The notes beneath the pieces are model-generated. The model saw nothing but the letters and a program-made list of their open reading frames with translations. It searched no databases and was not told the origin of the DNA. The translations under genes were made by a program, and so were the position numbers. A DNA stretch of 64,000 nt. It comes from Symbiodinium natans. Taxonomy: Eukaryota; Sar; Dinophyceae; Suessiales; Symbiodiniaceae. The stretch is taken from the NCBI GenBank assembly GCA_905221605.1, contig CAJNDS010002713.1:243655-307654 (forward strand). The letters run 5' to 3'. How positions within the stretch are numbered: position 1 is the stretch's first letter; the number at the start of each line of letters is the position of its first letter. Below, piece after piece: positions 45,499-56,272 of this stretch.

Positions 45499-47712
45499 TT
45501 AATTCACTGATAAGAAGGATCTTGATCATACACATATTCAAGGTATCTTCCCTAATCAAGACAGGCGTCTTGGACTCCATGGGAAACTAGCTAAGTAAGT
45601 AGGCCCTTGGGATATTTTGGATTTCCCCTTATTTCTGAAGAGGATCATATTTCGGAATGTTCTTCAGAGGGTTTAAGGGCCGCGTCCAGGGTTTTGGCCC
45701 CTAAACCAAAAACCCTAGGCCTGTGAACCAGTCTCTAATTTTTCGGCGACGACCACTTCCTGAAGCGTGTGCTAGGAAAGAAGGCGAAGCCTGAGCTATA
45801 ATTTGTTTCTATTTTTTCAAGGTGGCGGGGTGCGTCGAAACGCGCGCCCTCGCGCCTGCAGCGCGCCGAGTAGTGGCCACCTAGCTTTACTTGCTTAGCC
45901 AATAGTAGAACTTTCAACTTTCTGGGGTTCCTTATCTAGTAGGAATGTTGGAGTTTAACACATTTTTTTGCCTTGGTTATCGGAGAAGAAAGGTTAGGGT
46001 TTAACGATCCGCCAGACGTAGCACTTGCCTGCACAATGTTTGTCCCAGGCGATGGGGTTGCCTGCCTGTAAGCCCGAAAACCTACGGAAACCCTAAACCC
46101 TAATCCCTACTTGGTAGGCAGCTTCCTTAAGGATGCTTCGGTCAGGTTGGGTCAGGTGACGAGGAGGGGCTTGCCAAACTCCAGAATAATATAGTGGCCT
46201 TAATAGTCAGAATAGGGATATAGGGGCCATAAGGGATTAGTAAGAAAATATTCCGACGCCTATATTACCCGCATCCTTTTGGGGGGGGTTAGGGCTTTGG
46301 GGTTTAAGGTCGGGGGTTGCCCTGCACCTCAGAAGATTTTTTTCAAGGGCTTCTTTTGACAAGCCCCCGCGTGTAAATACATATATACATATCTAGAGAG
46401 AAATTCAGCATACATATATATACACACATCATATATTGTAGTATTACAGTAACGTATGTTTTATTCGAAGTAGGATTTTGGAACGTTTCGGATATGCAAC
46501 CCTGTACGATGTTGGGTTTTTTTGAAGCCCCAATCACGGCGCCCTGCATGCAGTGGGGCCTCAAGTGCACCCTTTTGACCGCTGCAGGCATGGGAGAGGT
46601 TTTGGGGTTTGGGGTTTAGGGTGTAGGGCTTACAGGGTTTAGGGTTTATGGCCCTACAGGGTCTAGGTCTTACAGGGTTTAGGGTTTAGGGTTCAGGCCT
46701 CTTCCCAAGCCTGGAATTCAAACCGGCACGTGGTCTGAAAGAAAGAGAGCAGCTCCTTCGCCCCTCTTAAGATGCACAGTAAGAGGACTGAGGGCTTAAG
46801 CTGTTGTTTAGGGGTTCAACCCTCATCTCCATGGCTTCCCTCACAACGCCCCTTAAGCCCCAAAAAAGGGGGGACGGGGGGGGGGGGGGTGGCAGGCGCC
46901 CTCGGTTCTCCTAGGTCAGCAGCCTGAAGAATTTCCAATCTAGGGTTAGGGGTTTCGGGCGTAGGGAATACTTCGAGTATCCTCGACAGTCCCTAGATGT
47001 TCCATCTGCAGTGCTCACCTTACCCACAACTCAGCCTTCTTGCCATTCTGAAGAGCTACAGCTCCTTCCGTAGTGCCCTTTTCGTGCTGCCAGCATCGGA
47101 CCACCCCCACCGATGCCATCCTGGCCAACATCTTCGCCTGTATACAGACATCAGGGATGAAGCCTTCGATGTGGTTGACGAGGATCAGCGGTTTGGCACC
47201 GGAAAAAAGGGACCGCGGGCCCTGCATAGCATCCACTGCCCTTGCCGCTGCACACGGCCCACCATGCGCACAGACGAATTTGGGGGGGGGACTATAGGGG
47301 TCCCCTATTTTCGTAGACCACCCCTATCCCAATGAGTCTGAAGTTTATTTTGCCCAATGTACAAAGTCCAAGATTTTGCTCAGACCAGAGATTTCCACAG
47401 CCGGCCGCTGTAGAGGCGCAGCAAGAGAATTCATGCGGCTTTTCAGTTCCACCACATTCCCCACCACCCCCGAAGAACCTTAAACCCTAGACCCTCCCAA
47501 GTTCCCTACGAAGGGCCCTAAATCCTTTCAAGCCGTAAGCCGCCCCGTGGACTTCCTGAGGCGCGCGCTCTGGGCCTCGCTGGTCCTGACCTCCGCGATG
47601 CTGATGTTTTCGCAGCGCGCGTCCGCAGAGAGGTTCCGCGCGCTGGGTTTTGGGGGGGACTTAGGCTTTCGGATTCACTTTGGGGAGGTGAATCCGTACC
47701 CCCAACTGGGCT
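45499..47712. other. Telomeric mosaic, part 10: unique segments with exon-like scraps
   Basis: No complete gene is supported. A TA-rich microsatellite lies at about 46370-46440. A minus-strand frame at 47015..47236 reads like an exon (LILVNHIEGFIPDVCIQAKM) without known homology. Another scrap at 47550-47640 is hydrophobic (FLRRALWASLVLTSAMLMFS). Confidence 0.58.
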
Positions 47713-48186
47713 TAGGGTTTAGGGTTCAGGGTTTAGGGTTCCCTAAACCCTAAACCCCCTAAGCTCTAAGCCTTAAGCCCTAAGCCCTAAGCCCTAAACC
47801 CGAAACCCTAAACCCTCAACCCTAAACCCCCCAGGTGGGATGACTTCGCGTACCGGTTCGCGCCGGGCGCTGCGCCGGTGAACAGCCAATCGACCGAGGC
47901 GGAGGTCGCCTTGTCCCGGATTTTTGGGGTTTAGGGGGTTAGGGGTTTAGGGTCTGGGGTTTAGGGTTCAGGGTTTGGGGTCTAGGGTTTAGGGTTTAGG
48001 GTTTGGGGTTTAGGGTTTAGCTTAGGGTTTGGGGGTTTAGGGGTTGAGGGGTTTAGGGGTTTAGGGGTTTAGGAGGTTTAGGGGTTTAGGGGTTTAGGGG
48101 GTTTAGGGGTTTAGGGGGTTAGGGGTTTAGGGGGTTTAGGGGTTTAGGGGTTTAGGGGTTTAGGGGGTTTAGGGGTTTAGGGGGAA
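47713..48186. repeat. Telomeric tracts including an octamer TTTAGGGG patch
   Basis: TTTAGGG and CCCTAAA units (47713-47832) are followed, after a GC-rich 90-base segment, by a plus-strand array (47926-48186) that becomes a nearly uniform GGGGTTTA octamer block from about 48045. Confidence 0.9.
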
Positions 48187-48355
48187 AGGGGGGTTTCGGG
48201 TTTCAGGGGGTATGTTGGAGGTTTCGATGCCTTTTTTTGTGTTCCCCGCGCTGTGAGAATCAAGTGCCCTGTGTGACGCAGCCAAGGTTGCCCTTGCCAA
48301 GCACTTGAAGCTGCTTGGCATCACCAGAAGGTGTACGAAGCCCTAAACCCGACTG

Positions 48356-48461
48356 GGAGGTTCATGGGTAGTTATAAGTAGGGCTTGTTAAGTACCCGAA
48401 ATATGGCTAGAAGTATGTTTACCATACTTATCACCCTACTTCTAGCTACCCATGAACCTCC
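48356..48461. repeat. Foldback with 28-base arms and nested inner hairpin
   Basis: Arms 48356..48383 and 48434..48461 are reverse complements at 26 of 28 positions. Inside, AAGTATG (48411..48417) pairs with CATACTT (48423..48429). A related arm sequence (GGTTCATGGGCAGCTATAAC) lies near 37493, so the element is dispersed. Confidence 0.82.
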
Positions 48462-49585
48462 AAGTAGATAGCCCCCCTTGAGTCCGACAAGTCTTTGCAA
48501 ATTGCGGGCCATCCTTAAACCAATCTTGATCGCTGTTCCTGCCAGTGCTAGACTCGGCAAAACCCCTGGTATTTGCTTGAACTGAACCCTAAACCCGAAA
48601 CCCTAAACCCTGAACCCTAAACCCTCGACGTTTCATGGTGTTGGTGTCTGATGTATACGTGTCGAGCAAGCTGTGTGGCGTGCATGAACCCGGTCGTGGT
48701 GTTGTTCCCCTCTGCCGCCGAAGAGGTAGTGCTAACAACGCATCCTGAGCTCGACAGTTGCTTCAGCACCCGATTCATCCCCTTAGCTCTCACAGTTCAC
48801 CTTTGAGATCAGAAGGGCTCCGAGCCACCTGTTCGCGCAGACAGCCTTTTCCCCCTCCCTTGAACCAGGAGCAGCTCCTGAAATTCTTAGGGTTTAGGGT
48901 TTAGAGTTTAGGGTTTAGGGTTTAATTAGGGTTTAGGGTGTAGGGGTATTAGAGTCCTTGAGGCAGTCCGGTGTGGTGATCTACTGCGTCTGGTGGTCGC
49001 GGGAGTGCCAGGCCCCCCTTGCTGTGTTGGGGCACGGGTTCCGGGTTGCCTTAGCGTTCAAGAGCCACGGTTAGGGGGCTTAGGGCTTAGGGTAGGGTTT
49101 AGGGTTTTCCGGGTTTTTCGCGTGTAGGGTTTAGGGTTTTTGATTTTTGGTCTAGGGGAACTTAGCTTAAGTTTCCGTATTCTGGAAGGGCCTCAGCCTT
49201 TGGAAAAAGCTCGGCTTCTCGAAAGACTACGGAAGCCTGCAGACCGATTTTTGACCCCCCTTCCCCCCCCCCCCCCCCCGAAAAAAAAAAAAAACAGTTC
49301 TTTAAATGTGGGTGTATTTGCCCATATGAAACCCCCGTAATGGGAAGTAGTCTTGCCGCGTGATTTTCGACGAAAAAACACTCTTCAAATATGGAGGTAT
49401 TAATGAAACAGATGCTCGGATTAAGCAAATAATGGTTTAGCGTTTAGGGTTTACGGTTTTCGAAAGCTACCCAAAGCTCCGACCCAGAATTCATGCTGGG
49501 ATGCCTTCAATCCCGAGTCTGGTGAGGTCCCCCCCCCCCCCCCCTTCTTCGCTGAAGGGGCTAACCCTGCTTCTTGTACCCCGAA
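48462..49585. other. Telomeric mosaic, part 11: unique segments
   Basis: No gene is supported. Short TTTAGGG tracts lie at 48890-48940 and 49090-49140, a C17 run at 49263..49279 followed by A14, and a C15-type run near 49530. Confidence 0.6.
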
Positions 49586-50060
49586 ACCCCAATCCCCAAT
49601 CCCCAAACCCCTAACCCCTAAACCCCAAACCCTAAACCCTACACCCTACACCCTACACCCTAAACCCTAAACCCTCCCTCCTTCTCGGTGTTTCTTGCAA
49701 GGTGACTTAGGGTTCAGGGGTTCAGGGGTTTAGGGGTTTAGGGGTTTAGGGTTTTAGGGTTTAGGCCCTTCAAAGCAGGAGCTGCGCGAACTCTTCGGCA
49801 AGGAGGCACCTCAGGGCAGCCTCTGGGGTTTCGGGTTTTAGGGTTTAGGGTTTAGGGTTGTAGGGTTTAGGGTTTAGGGTTTAGGGTTGGAGGATTTAGG
49901 GGTTTTAGGGTTTAGGGTTTCGGGTTTTGGGGGAGCCGAAGGGCCCCCGAAGATTGGGACCCAGTATCCCCTATTTGGGGTTTAGGGTTTCAGGTTCAGG
50001 GGTTTCGGGGTTTAGGGTTTAGGGTTTGGGGTTTAGGGTTTGGGGTTCAGGGCTTTTCTA
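49586..50060. repeat. Last telomeric tracts before the retroelement
   Basis: CCCTAAA/CCCTACA units (49586-49677) are followed by TTTAGGG, TTTAGGGG and TTTCGGG units (49707-50060) in plus orientation, interrupted by short unique pieces. Confidence 0.88.
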
Positions 50061-50360
50061 GGGTTCAGGTTTCTCCCCTGCCGATTCTTTGGCCCTCAAA
50101 AGGGCACTCTTATAGCGCAATCGCGACCTGGAGGTTTCGGCACTTCGCCCCTTTTTAAATGTTTGGCGCCATCAAGGAAGGAACGGAGTGAAAAAGAAAG
50201 AGGCTCCCCGAAGCCCTAAACCCCAACCTCCAAACCCTAAATCCTAAACGCTAAGACCTAGACACCATACCGTAACCCTAAACTGTTTAGCACAAAGAGG
50301 TCAAGTCAATTTCATGGGGTGCGAACTTAGCTTGTACAATGATTTCGGGTTTGGGCCTGG

Positions 50361-51093
50361 GATAGATGCCGACCTCCTCGTGGACGAGCCTGGATAGCAT
50401 ATGGACTTCGTGTCCGTTCGCAGCCGCGAGCTGCTCAAGAAGGGCCCTTCTTAGTATCGTAGCAGCCAGATTTGTACAGTTTTCGCCCCCGTGGATAGTG
50501 TCCCTGTACGTTGTGGATCTGATTAGCCAACTCGCAGCCGGAGGCCAGAGGAGCTAAAAGGATCGAGCGTTGACGAGGGATAGATCCTTCCCTAACCTTT
50601 GGGATAGTTGTCTGTCCTCTTTACAACTCATAGCCGGAGGCCGGAGGATACTGAGGGCAGGTGGCTGTTCAGGTGAATATCGGGATAGGTGTACAACACG
50701 CAGCCGGACGGCTAGTGGATACATCTAGAGCGATAGGTTACCACCCCCTGGAGATAGCAACTCTGGGGATCCTTCCGATAGTTAACGTCGGGAGTGGCTC
50801 GGAACGATTGGCTAGCTACCTTGAGTTCCCCGTTGACAGGGATACTGTTACTTCTGGTGCAACATTACAACCTACAACTGTAAATATACAACTTCTTTCT
50901 CCTCGTGTGGCCTGAGCTAGTTACTGGAACGGGTTGCGCAAGTTTTCATTGGTTTGGACACTTCGCACAGGTTAAGAGCCTTGTTGCTTGGCCTGGACGA
51001 GCTGTTCGAGAAGTTTTTCTTGGTATAGCGAAGAGGTACCACTTGCATAGCGAAGTTTTCCGCATTTGTCATTTGTGTTCATTGACTGCAGCA
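50361..51093 (+). promoter_or_regulatory. Retroelement leader / probable 5' LTR region
   Basis: No ATG-started long frame lies here; the gag frame is open back to 50905 but only from a GTG. A sequence around CGCAGCCGGAGGCC is repeated three times (50531..50552, 50627..50648, 50697..50719). GATAG words occur repeatedly even though the region is non-coding. LTR boundaries and primer-binding site cannot be fixed without the 3' copy. Confidence 0.55.
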
Positions 51094-54000
51094 ATGTCCA
51101 CACGTGATAGCATTGGGAGCAGTGAGTCTAGCGATAGTGATGTGTTAGGAACAGGGAATAGATTCCTCGAGGACCAGGTCAATGCGGTCAATCAGAATGT
51201 GGCCGCCGCTGATAGTCACGTGCGAAGTATAGCCGACGTCGAGAACATGGACTTCATCGACGACGGACGGAATAGTGGAAGGACAGGAATGGAGACGGAT
51301 AGCAATGCTGATAGAGATCGTTTCGGCCTCAGCTTGTCAGGACCGCTTACTGTAGACGTTAGGTCGAGCGCTGCGGATAGTATGTTAGTGCCAGGGCCAC
51401 CGCCAGGACTGCCGGATAGAAGCTTGGAGATCGTGGCGACGCTGGATAGTGTGGGGAGGTCGGGAGGGCTGGGCTATGCCGGGATAGCGGACGCGTCAAG
51501 CACTCAGGGGAGGGACCCAGGCGAAGAATTGCGGGAGTTGCTCGCAGTCCCGTCAATCGCAGGTAGAGGGGATGCCGTGATGCAGCTTAGCATGCTTGCA
51601 AGCAGTCCTGTAGTATTCGATCCAATCATGGGAGCTACGGATTTGAATGAGTACAGGGCCGGAAGAGGCGGGATAGAAGCAGGAAACGCCAGGACCCCGA
51701 CGCTTGCTATCGAGGATCTGGCTGGAATAGGTGGAAGAACGGAAGAAGGACCGTTCGTCATCCCCTCCGAGAATATGTCCCACGGAGCGGAGTACGAGTT
51801 GACGGGAGGTGCCAAGGGAATCAGTGGCTCCAGGATAGAGATGGCGATCGAGGATAGAGTGGATAGCCTTGCGGTGTCATCATCGTCAGATCACGATAGG
51901 ACGACCAGGAGAAATGATGATGGAATAGATGTGATGATGAACAGTGGCGAGCTCGGTGTTGGGGGTGATCGCACGAGAGGTGTGGATAGCGGACATTGGA
52001 TGGGCAGAGGGAATGGGGATGATCTCGTCCCCGGAGTATATTCGAGTAGTGCGGCCATGATTGGGAACGTCCGTGCCGATCCTACAGATCTGGAGTTGAT
52101 AGCTAACGGATCTTCAGCGGTAACGCAGAACGCGGTCAGTGAGAGTGAGGATAGAGCGCTGTCTGTGTTCTCATCTACAGGCCTCTCGGAGACATCGCCA
52201 GGCGGGAACATTGGAGCATTGAAAGATGTGGGGATGGACCAGACTACGACGATCGGAATAGAGTGGGGATCACATGGGATCAGGAGTACTCTCGAGGAAA
52301 CGGGGGTCATCACTGACGTGGACTTTGCGAAGTTCTTCACAGATCAGGGACCAGGAGAGCCTGGATCAACGCCCATGACGATGCAATCGGATTCGCAGGA
52401 ACGGTGGAACGCTGGGATATATGGTGCCGAGATCGCAGGGGTAGAGAAAGACAGGTCACGAAAGATGTCGATGGGGTCGGATAGTGGACACTCAGGTGGT
52501 CGATCTACATCATTGAAGAGGGATAGCCCGGGTGGATCGGAAAATGGAGTTGGTACCACCAGCAAGATAGGCAAGATGGATGAGGGACTGCGTAAGCAAC
52601 GAGCGGAGCAGGCCGTTAAGGAGATGAACCAGATAGCCGAGAGCGTCCCCGCAGCCAAGAAGTCGAAATCGACAGAAATTGGGGGACCGATCCATCAGGC
52701 AGGAATGATCACCCCGGATCAGGGTAGCGAGGGATGGGGCAATCGATCCCCGGCTCCACGATCCCCTGAGATAGGTGGGCAATACGAGCACTTCGGGATC
52801 AATACTCCTCCTGAAGGACGAGGCAGGAACGATGAGATGAGGGCAACATCATCCCCACCTAGGCGGGCAAAGGTGAGAACTCCTGCCGATCCGGACAAGT
52901 CTTCGTTAGGAGAGATAGACGGCAGGATAGATGATTTACAGACGGTGGTTGTGGACACGCAGACCGACGTAGCCAAACTTAAAGTGGCAAGTGAATGTGC
53001 AAGTGCAATTGCTAATAGTTCAGCGGAAAAGGCGGACGTCGTGAGCAAGAGATTGGTGGAATGCGAGGAGGAGGTGAAGCACTGGAAAGGTTGGATAGAA
53101 TCGCAGCAGATAGATACCAAGACAACACTGTCGCAGGAGCTGAAAGAGATGAGTCGGATCATGGACGGGAGCGTCAGCGAGGATAGGATGGATGATGCAA
53201 TGGCTCCGCAACTGACCGAGGGAGCAATGCAGCTCGCACGGAGAATGAGACGGCAGGTTGAAAACGTGAAGGTGCTCAAGACCTCTGTTACGACTGGATT
53301 GAAGGGAGTGGAGGAGCGATTGTCCACAGCGGAGCATTCAGCGGACATAGCCAAACAGAGTGCCGGGACGAAGATCGCCACGTTAGAGACAGGATTGAAT
53401 GAGGTAAGACGTGGCATAGGAGTGGTCTTCTCGAGCATGCAAATGCGACATGGGAATGGAACATGGAAGAATGAGAGGCTCGATAAAGTGGAGACAGTTT
53501 TGAATAGACAATGGGACCAGATCAAGTTAGCGGGCGAGGAACTAAGGAAGTTGAAGTCCAAGGGGAGCCAGAAGGCCGGAATAGATACAGCGTCGTCGTC
53601 CCATTGTAATAGTCAAGGAAAAAGTCCTGGATGCGGGTGCAGAGAGCCTGGCGAGGGTCACGGCTTGTGCATAGATGGAGCAGTGCGTGTAGAGACCAAG
53701 AAGCTGAGTGAAGTGGTTTTGGCACAGAAGGAACACATAATGACCGTCGCGAGAGAGGTGATAAAGAACCGCAAGAGCGTGGCCGAGATTGTGGCGGGCA
53801 TGACAAAGGTTCACAAGACTTGCGAGAATGTCGTGGCAAGGACCGAGCGGGTTGATGAAAAGAGAAACGGAGAACAGGCCTGGGTGAAAGATACTGTGCG
53901 AAAGATGGAAAAGACTATGGAGTCAATGTCGAGCCGTATGATAGATGAGCAGAAGAGGGTCACGGGCGAATTTATCCTTGTCAATGCTCGAATTGATGAG

Positions 54001-56217
54001 AGCACACGGAACGAAGGGATAGGCAAAACGCGAGGAAACAGCGCGGAGATAGGAAAGCCACCGACGATGTCACGCGGGCGAGATGGTCCCGGCGGAAGTG
54101 GGGGAGCCGATGGAAGAGCCAGGAGCGACAACGCCCGAGGAATGGAGGCTTCGAGGCCGGAGATGACGGGTCCCGTAGTTGATCGGAGGATCGAGAACAG
54201 ATGCATTGTGTTAGAACAACAGGTAGCCAAGATCACTGGTCAATTGCAGGGATTAACCACGGTGAATGAGCGGATCGTGAAGGAGAACGCTAGCCTGATC
54301 AGCGAAATAGAAAGCATGAAGGGGGAGAACAAGGGGGTGACAGAGTCGGTAGCGCGGATGGTTCGGGACAGCAGAGATGAGATATCTAAAATGAGAGCGG
54401 ATCTTGATCTCCGAGGTAGAGAGATGCTAGAACTCAAGGAGAAGAACGAGCAGTTGGAGGCAACGGTACGGGAGTATGAACGGAGACTGGAGCAGGTGAG
54501 ACGAAACGATAGCCTTAAAGCAGAACTGGATAGCATGTGGCATAGAATCGGTGAGATCGGCAAGCAAAGCTCCGAGTACGCCATGCCAGCGCCGGGTGTG
54601 GGAGGTGCTTCGAACGCCGGCTCCGCAAGACCAAGTGCCGGTGCCACGCCTGCGCCGAGTTCCTTTGGGGATAGAAGGGAGCATGGAAGAAAGGATAGAC
54701 AAGGAGATGGAGGTTTGTTGGGGGAAGAGACTAGGATTAGAAGGTGCCCCGTTTGTGTTAGACAAGCGGAAATGATGATTGCGTGCCAAGGCTGCGGAAG
54801 AGAAGTGTGTGGTAATTGCTATGAATACCATGATGACTTGTGCATGCTGTGCTCCACTGATAGAAGGGGGTGCGATGCCGGAGGATATGCGGGGACAGGA
54901 CTTCCGAGGCCGCAGAGTGGACGCGATCATGAGGGGGATGATGCCAGGTTCAGAAATCCGGTAGGCGGAGGGTATAACAAGTTCAAGGACACCAGAGGGA
55001 TGGAGAAATGCAACGAGATATCGATAGCGAAGGAGCCATCATCCGGGGAAGTAGGACTGTGGCTGGGCGATGTTGCACACACTGCGAAGGCTGCGTATCT
55101 GTATGACGGGGACTATGCATACACGCAGGTATTGAGGGTACGCGAAAGGAGCGAAGCGATGATAGACATGGAACTCAAGTATCCTGCGTTAGAGAACCAG
55201 CTTTTTAGCGGATTGAAGAGAGCAATAAAGTCAGAGTCCTTGTCGGCGAAGGTGAAGATGGAGATGTACAAGACTCAGCAAGTGGGAGATGGAAAACCGA
55301 TGACGGCCATGAGATTGCTTACGCTGATAGTAAAGCATGTTGAGATCCCGATTGCTAAAGAGAGTCAGGTACTGTACGATGGCCTGAGTAGCACGAAGGT
55401 GATGAATTTCCCGGGGAAGCCCGAAGAAGAGGCACTGGAGGAGTTCATGACTAGATGGGATCTGGCACACACGAACCTTATAGGGCTGAAAGGCAATACC
55501 TGGAGCGAGCAACAGCTGGGATGGATGTTGCATTCGAAAGTGCAGAGAGTTCAGGTGCTGAACCACGATATTGAGGCATGGAGATTGCTTCCGGATGAGT
55601 CCAAGACGCATACCTGGTTGCGAAAGAGAATCAAGGATAGACTGGAGATGTGGAGAGCGGACAAGAACATAGATGAGGCCTCAATGCGGGTGAGCCGACA
55701 GGCGTTCACGACTGGATATGCTGCGATGCCGGCTCAGCAGGGATCCTATAGAGCACCGGTGAATAGAAGAAGCGCGTACGCTGATGATAGACCGAGGAGT
55801 TCATCGCCCGCAGGGGGAAACAGCTACGGAAGAGGGATATCTGTGGGAAGAGACAGGGACGGACTTTCGCAGGCGGGGAGAGCCGATGACCCGAAGAATA
55901 GATATGGATCCAAGTCGCCGTTTGGAAGAAGAGGGGTCTGCTACCCCTATACGCGTGGAACTTGCCCAATGACTGCGGCGGACTGCAAACATTCGCACGA
56001 CATTTATCTGTATAGTCAGGCGGAAGAGGTCCTCAAGAAGGCGGGATACTGCTTTGAGCATTTTCGGTACGGCAGCTGCAGAAATGACAAGTGTAAAATG
56101 CTCCACGAGGCTATCCCGAATAGCATTAGGGAGGCTTTTGAGACAGTAGAGATAGAGCAGAAGGAGACAAGGCCATCGAGTCCACATGCTGATGGTGAAG
56201 GGCCAAGTTTTCGCTAG
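51094..56217 (+). CDS. gag: Retroelement Gag polyprotein with CCCH zinc fingers
   Basis: The 1,707-residue Gag starts at the first in-frame ATG (51094); the frame is open back to 50905. It should coat the element's RNA and form the particle. The first 650 residues are Gly/Asp/Ser-rich and disordered. Coiled coils lie at about 660-960 and 1050-1175. A Cys-rich RING/FYVE-like zinc cluster (CPVC...CQGCGREVCGNC...CMLC) is at about 1218-1256. A helical capsid-like gag domain is at about 1363-1476 (ALENQLFSGLKRAIKS). Two CCCH fingers are at about 1616-1635 and 1653-1671, replacing the usual CCHC knuckle. The ORF ends in UAG at 56215..56217 with pol following in the same frame. Confidence 0.82.
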   Translation: MSTRDSIGSSESSDSDVLGTGNRFLEDQVNAVNQNVAAADSHVRSIADVENMDFIDDGRNSGRTGMETDSNADRDRFGLSLSGPLTVDVRSSAADSMLVPGPPPGLPDRSLEIVATLDSVGRSGGLGYAGIADASSTQGRDPGEELRELLAVPSIAGRGDAVMQLSMLASSPVVFDPIMGATDLNEYRAGRGGIEAGNARTPTLAIEDLAGIGGRTEEGPFVIPSENMSHGAEYELTGGAKGISGSRIEMAIEDRVDSLAVSSSSDHDRTTRRNDDGIDVMMNSGELGVGGDRTRGVDSGHWMGRGNGDDLVPGVYSSSAAMIGNVRADPTDLELIANGSSAVTQNAVSESEDRALSVFSSTGLSETSPGGNIGALKDVGMDQTTTIGIEWGSHGIRSTLEETGVITDVDFAKFFTDQGPGEPGSTPMTMQSDSQERWNAGIYGAEIAGVEKDRSRKMSMGSDSGHSGGRSTSLKRDSPGGSENGVGTTSKIGKMDEGLRKQRAEQAVKEMNQIAESVPAAKKSKSTEIGGPIHQAGMITPDQGSEGWGNRSPAPRSPEIGGQYEHFGINTPPEGRGRNDEMRATSSPPRRAKVRTPADPDKSSLGEIDGRIDDLQTVVVDTQTDVAKLKVASECASAIANSSAEKADVVSKRLVECEEEVKHWKGWIESQQIDTKTTLSQELKEMSRIMDGSVSEDRMDDAMAPQLTEGAMQLARRMRRQVENVKVLKTSVTTGLKGVEERLSTAEHSADIAKQSAGTKIATLETGLNEVRRGIGVVFSSMQMRHGNGTWKNERLDKVETVLNRQWDQIKLAGEELRKLKSKGSQKAGIDTASSSHCNSQGKSPGCGCREPGEGHGLCIDGAVRVETKKLSEVVLAQKEHIMTVAREVIKNRKSVAEIVAGMTKVHKTCENVVARTERVDEKRNGEQAWVKDTVRKMEKTMESMSSRMIDEQKRVTGEFILVNARIDESTRNEGIGKTRGNSAEIGKPPTMSRGRDGPGGSGGADGRARSDNARGMEASRPEMTGPVVDRRIENRCIVLEQQVAKITGQLQGLTTVNERIVKENASLISEIESMKGENKGVTESVARMVRDSRDEISKMRADLDLRGREMLELKEKNEQLEATVREYERRLEQVRRNDSLKAELDSMWHRIGEIGKQSSEYAMPAPGVGGASNAGSARPSAGATPAPSSFGDRREHGRKDRQGDGGLLGEETRIRRCPVCVRQAEMMIACQGCGREVCGNCYEYHDDLCMLCSTDRRGCDAGGYAGTGLPRPQSGRDHEGDDARFRNPVGGGYNKFKDTRGMEKCNEISIAKEPSSGEVGLWLGDVAHTAKAAYLYDGDYAYTQVLRVRERSEAMIDMELKYPALENQLFSGLKRAIKSESLSAKVKMEMYKTQQVGDGKPMTAMRLLTLIVKHVEIPIAKESQVLYDGLSSTKVMNFPGKPEEEALEEFMTRWDLAHTNLIGLKGNTWSEQQLGWMLHSKVQRVQVLNHDIEAWRLLPDESKTHTWLRKRIKDRLEMWRADKNIDEASMRVSRQAFTTGYAAMPAQQGSYRAPVNRRSAYADDRPRSSSPAGGNSYGRGISVGRDRDGLSQAGRADDPKNRYGSKSPFGRRGVCYPYTRGTCPMTAADCKHSHDIYLYSQAEEVLKKAGYCFEHFRYGSCRNDKCKMLHEAIPNSIREAFETVEIEQKETRPSSPHADGEGPSFR

Positions 56218-56272
56218 GGGCGGGCCGAAACCCACAGGCCAGCGAGGATAGTCAGGTGTATGCGGCCTGTGG
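56215..56272 (+). promoter_or_regulatory. In-frame UAG with downstream stem-loop (putative readthrough signal)
   Basis: The gag stop UAG is followed by GGG. A perfect 9-bp stem (56232..56240 CCACAGGCC with 56264..56272 GGCCTGTGG) lies 14 nt downstream, extendable by two pairs past a bulged A. Pol continues in the same frame with no further stop. This is the layout of stop-codon readthrough in gammaretroviruses. Confidence 0.68.

Noticed and set aside
52719-53561. Long minus-strand frames across gag and pol
   Set aside because: They are shadows of the gag/pol frame caused by its codon bias. Serine-rich composition and lack of domains argue against real genes.
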